Below are positions 61,918-64,000 of a stretch of 64,000 nucleotides of DNA, piece by piece (positions within the stretch are counted from its first letter, which is position 1; the number at the start of each line of letters is the position of its first letter). This stretch comes from Paraburkholderia sp. BL9I2N2 (GTDB lineage: Bacteria > Pseudomonadota > Gammaproteobacteria > Burkholderiales > Burkholderiaceae), in the NCBI RefSeq assembly GCF_004339745.1, contig NZ_SMGP01000001.1, forward strand, positions 3,906,001 to 3,970,000, given 5' to 3'. The notes below the pieces were generated by a model. That model did no database searches, was not told where the DNA came from, and saw only the letters and a program-made list of their open reading frames with translations. The translations under genes were made by a program, and so were the position numbers.

Positions 61918-62103
61918 ATGCCTCGATACCTTGTTCCACCAACAGCATTGCAACTTGCGCGCGACTTGGCGCGGGCGATTGTTGCTAGCAGCCTGCAACT
62001 ACCGCAGGCCGAACGAGCATTCCGCGACACTTATCCTGAAATGTCGCCTCGTGCTGCGAAGGGCTACATAGGAAGTTATCTGAAGCGCGGCGAAGCAGGC
62101 TAG
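61918..62103 (+). CDS. Small hypothetical protein
   Basis: A 61-residue helical basic protein (PPTALQLARDLARAIVASSLQLPQAERAFRD, ending GYIGSYLKRGEAG). It lies 32 bp after the UDG-like gene and ends seven bases from the end of the convergent recombinase gene. Composition is plausible; no family is recognised. It may be the last gene of the preceding unit. Confidence 0.4.
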   Translation: MPRYLVPPTALQLARDLARAIVASSLQLPQAERAFRDTYPEMSPRAAKGYIGSYLKRGEAG

Positions 62104-62110
62104 ACGCTGC

Positions 62111-63373
62111 TCACTTCTTTAGCAAGCGCGCACGCTCAACTGGCGTCAGGTCACGGGTACCCAATTGAGTATCGTCATCGTTAAGTCGTCTTACCGCTCG
62201 CCTGACCAACTCTGACTGCTTTTGATTGACGTACGCTCGCAGCGAATCGGGATTGCGCTGCCCCATTTCAAGCGCGACCGCTGCGCTCACTGAGGCCGTG
62301 CTCGTGTCCAGCCCCAATGCGACTCGCGCGACCGTTTCGTCCCCCACCTTGTCTTCGGCAAATAAACCCCTAAAGCTATGAAGACCGGCACGGCGTGGTG
62401 CACCGATTGATTTCATCCCCTTTCCAACAATGGCGGAAAGGGAATTGCCTCGGAGCGGCCGCCCCGTGCTCGCAGAGATGAAAATGTGGTCGTCCCCTCG
62501 AGTCTCATCCCATCCCAATTCTGCCAGAAAGGTTGCGCGACAGTCATGAATGAAATTGAAAACGTTCATCGCTAAAACAGGAGGCACCACGAACCCGTTC
62601 TGATAACCAAACTTCTGGGACGGCGGTACGCATACTAAGCCCCGGTCCGACATCTCCGCTAAACGCTCTTCAGAAAACTGCGAACAACGCAGGGCTGCGA
62701 GCGAAGCCCGACGCCACCCCATCTCCTTCGCCAGCCTCAACATGAGCAAATTCCGAAAAGTGACGAACTCCGTGAAACCCTCCATGTATTGCGACAGCGC
62801 CGAGACGTCGGTCTCGCTAGGTATATAACTAGCCACGCCACCTGTACAAGCCCCCGTTCTTTTATAAAGCAACGGAAAATAATTTTGTCCACCAAATCTG
62901 TCCTTTGATGTCTCACCAAATATTTTCCGACAGCTAACTCGGCATTCAAATGGGCCTATCAGTTCTTTCAATTTGTTGGTGTGTTGATACCAAAGTAGAA
63001 AATTGTAAATTTCGATTAACTTTCCATTGACAGTTTTTTGGGCAGCCAAGGAATCGCCGCTACCCAACTTGTTTTCTTTAACCCTCTTGAATTCGGTATC
63101 ACGATACTTTTCTAACAATCGGTCATGCACATGCGTCAAAAACTGCCAATGCGACTCAACGTTAGGGACGTTGTACATGAAATCAAAAAAAGAGCCGACG
63201 CTACGAATTATTTTATCCACCGATTTTTCGTCTAGTGCTCGTCTATCTGACAGATACATTGAATAATCTATCAGTGGAATTACCAGTTCATCATCGTGAG
63301 AATAAGCAACGTAGTATAGACGCCCTTGTTCGCGCACCGGTTTTAATGAAACACGCTTACGTTCCGCATCCAT
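62111..63373 (-). CDS. Tyrosine recombinase/integrase
   Basis: A 420-residue tyrosine recombinase. The N-terminal core-binding part is helical (SVDKIIRSVGSFFDFMYNVP). The catalytic domain has Arg at 221/222 (EMGWRRASLAAL), His332 and Arg335 (LHSFRGLF) and the nucleophile Tyr381 (SLRAYVNQK). The position usually His/Trp before Tyr is Gln/Asn (MGQRNPDS). That form occurs in recombinases of multi-gene modules such as Tn554 and the trio-type mobile elements. It is 17 bp downstream of the coiled-coil gene on the same strand. It is probably needed for movement of the island. The local sequence is richer in A/T than the rest. Confidence 0.85.
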   Translation of the reverse strand: MDAERKRVSLKPVREQGRLYYVAYSHDDELVIPLIDYSMYLSDRRALDEKSVDKIIRSVGSFFDFMYNVPNVESHWQFLTHVHDRLLEKYRDTEFKRVKENKLGSGDSLAAQKTVNGKLIEIYNFLLWYQHTNKLKELIGPFECRVSCRKIFGETSKDRFGGQNYFPLLYKRTGACTGGVASYIPSETDVSALSQYMEGFTEFVTFRNLLMLRLAKEMGWRRASLAALRCSQFSEERLAEMSDRGLVCVPPSQKFGYQNGFVVPPVLAMNVFNFIHDCRATFLAELGWDETRGDDHIFISASTGRPLRGNSLSAIVGKGMKSIGAPRRAGLHSFRGLFAEDKVGDETVARVALGLDTSTASVSAAVALEMGQRNPDSLRAYVNQKQSELVRRAVRRLNDDDTQLGTRDLTPVERARLLKK

Positions 63374-63390
63374 GCCATGATTCCTTATTG

Positions 63391-63984
63391 TCAGTTCTTG
63401 ACGATTGCAGGCTTTCTAAACAATCCGTGCTGTCTACACAAGTCCCTGATTTCAGACTCTCTGGCTTCGACATCAATCTTTGCATCTCTAAGTTCACGTC
63501 GCAACCGTACCAGTTCTGCCTCAAGAATTTTCGTTCGATTACGCTCCTTTTTCAACGCCCTTTTCGTCTGATTTTCAGTCAGCTCAGTTATCTCGTTTGC
63601 TGACTTTAACCGGCCAAATAAATCCTTCGTTATAGTACCCACTTCTTTGTGAAGCTCTGGATACCTTCCTAAAGTGCCATTTCCTATTTTTGAAAATGTC
63701 ACCGCCTCGACACCTATAATCTTGAGCGCCCCCTCATTTGTCCATATCAAAAACTGCCTTTGTGAAAAAGGTACCAAAATTCTTTCGGCATTTTTGTTGA
63801 TTTCGTTCCAAATCAAACGGGCAACTGCGGCATCTTTTTTGCAAGCTTCAAGCAAGCATCGCAACGCTTCTAGTTTATTCTTTATATTTTTTAACGCAAG
63901 TTCCTCTGAAGAATAAGCAATAGAAGGCTTAAGCTGCTTTTTGTCTTCCGGCTTTGGTCGAGTTGCCGATGAACTTTTACTCAT
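63391..63984 (-). CDS. Small coiled-coil protein of the recombinase module
   Basis: A 197-residue protein with a central region (ALKNIKNKLEALRCLLEACKKD, then FSQRQFLIWTNEGALKIIGVEAVTFSKIG) and a C-terminal coiled coil from about 140 to 190 (KKERNRTKILEAELVRLRRELRDAKIDVEARESEIRDL in part). It directly precedes the recombinase gene. A small coiled-coil protein next to tyrosine recombinases is typical of trio-type modules, for example TnpC of Tn554 or the third protein of gamma-mobile-trio elements. A second recombinase would be expected beyond 64000. Name uncertain. Confidence 0.6.
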   Translation of the reverse strand: MSKSSSATRPKPEDKKQLKPSIAYSSEELALKNIKNKLEALRCLLEACKKDAAVARLIWNEINKNAERILVPFSQRQFLIWTNEGALKIIGVEAVTFSKIGNGTLGRYPELHKEVGTITKDLFGRLKSANEITELTENQTKRALKKERNRTKILEAELVRLRRELRDAKIDVEARESEIRDLCRQHGLFRKPAIVKN

Positions 63985-64000
63985 AGATTTATCTCAAACC

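Larger units (their letters stand above)
6801..64000. mobile_element. Genomic island inserted in comM (left end; right end outside window)
   Basis: The left boundary is the point where comM homology ends, near 6800. The first inserted bases are TTCTGTTGTCAACCGCG, followed by GCGTTTTGCGACTTTTTGC. Cargo is accessory in character throughout: restriction, ABC-3C, SOS polymerase cassette, catabolic genes, many broken genes. A tyrosine recombinase with a small coiled-coil partner lies at 62.1-64.0 kb. comM is a known insertion hotspot, for example for Tn7-related AbaR islands in Acinetobacter. No Tn7-type tns/tni genes are visible here. The island may be composite; only its left end can be placed. 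Confidence 0.7.

Noticed and set aside
1..64000. CRISPR arrays, rRNA or tRNA genes, complete insertion sequences
   Set aside because: No regular spaced repeats, cloverleaf genes, rRNA segments or transposase genes were seen on either strand.

Overview
The window comes from a high-GC beta-proteobacterium of the Burkholderiaceae, most likely Paraburkholderia or Burkholderia. The evidence is the core block at the left: ptsH and a mannose-family EIIA gene, gshB next to the proteobacterial-type gshA, amtB-glnK with an Ala-rich AmtB signal-peptide region, ubiK, and the first part of comM. There are no rRNA genes, tRNA genes or CRISPR arrays that I can support.

Core region (1-6800). ptsH, EIIA, gshB, gshA, amtB and glnK all lie on the minus strand. 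glnK-amtB has a good sigma-54 promoter, and an exact 17-bp NtrC-type palindrome lies about 230 bp upstream of it. ubiK and comM follow on the plus strand. comM stops being ComM after about 65 codons, at about 6800, and everything to the right is accessory DNA. The right-hand part of comM is not in the window, so the island continues past 64000.

Accessory region (6801-64000), left to right. (a) 6.8-10.9 kb: a folded stem-junction element, an XRE regulator with palindromic operators, two tandem paralogues with a ParS/MbcA-like C-terminus, a membrane-anchored coiled-coil protein, and kptA (RNA 2'-phosphotransferase). (b) 11-17.7 kb: an aromatic-acid catabolic cluster with a Rieske oxygenase, an SDR, a ferredoxin reductase, an MFS permease and a frameshifted porin, divergent from an IclR regulator. 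(c) 17.8-38 kb: single genes mixed with decayed ones. The intact ones include a putative Na+/H+ antiporter, phoU, a CHAD protein, a ParB-like protein, MbfA (ferritin-VIT1), an accessory Hfq, an HU with a histone-like tail, an H-NS relative with two DNA-binding domains, and a Uma2 protein. The decayed ones are RDD, proline racemase family, kptA copy, AKR, MFS, SlyB-like and YgjP-like fragments. (d) 37.5-47.2 kb: a type I restriction-modification operon with an extra, degenerate methyltransferase-specificity fusion at its head. (e) 47.4-54.5 kb: an SOS mutagenesis cassette imuA-imuB-dnaE2 behind a perfect LexA box, followed by an SRAP protein. (f) 54.6-61.9 kb: a HEPN-like gene divergent from a complete ABC three-component (ABC-3C) conflict system, then a predicted membrane effector paired with a uracil-DNA-glycosylase-like protein. 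(g) 61.9-64 kb: a tyrosine recombinase preceded by a small coiled-coil protein, probably part of the machinery that moves the island.

Taken together, the right half is a defence and genome-maintenance island: restriction, SOS mutagenesis, ABC-3C, and the unrecognised pair at 60.4-61.9 kb. The left and middle carry metabolic and nucleoid-protein cargo with many broken genes. The most interesting candidates are the ABC-3C neighbourhood with the membrane/UDG-like pair, the degenerate methyltransferase fused to a target-recognition domain, the ParS/MbcA-like pair with kptA, and the structured element near the island's left edge. All functional assignments come from reading the sequence; no database search was run.
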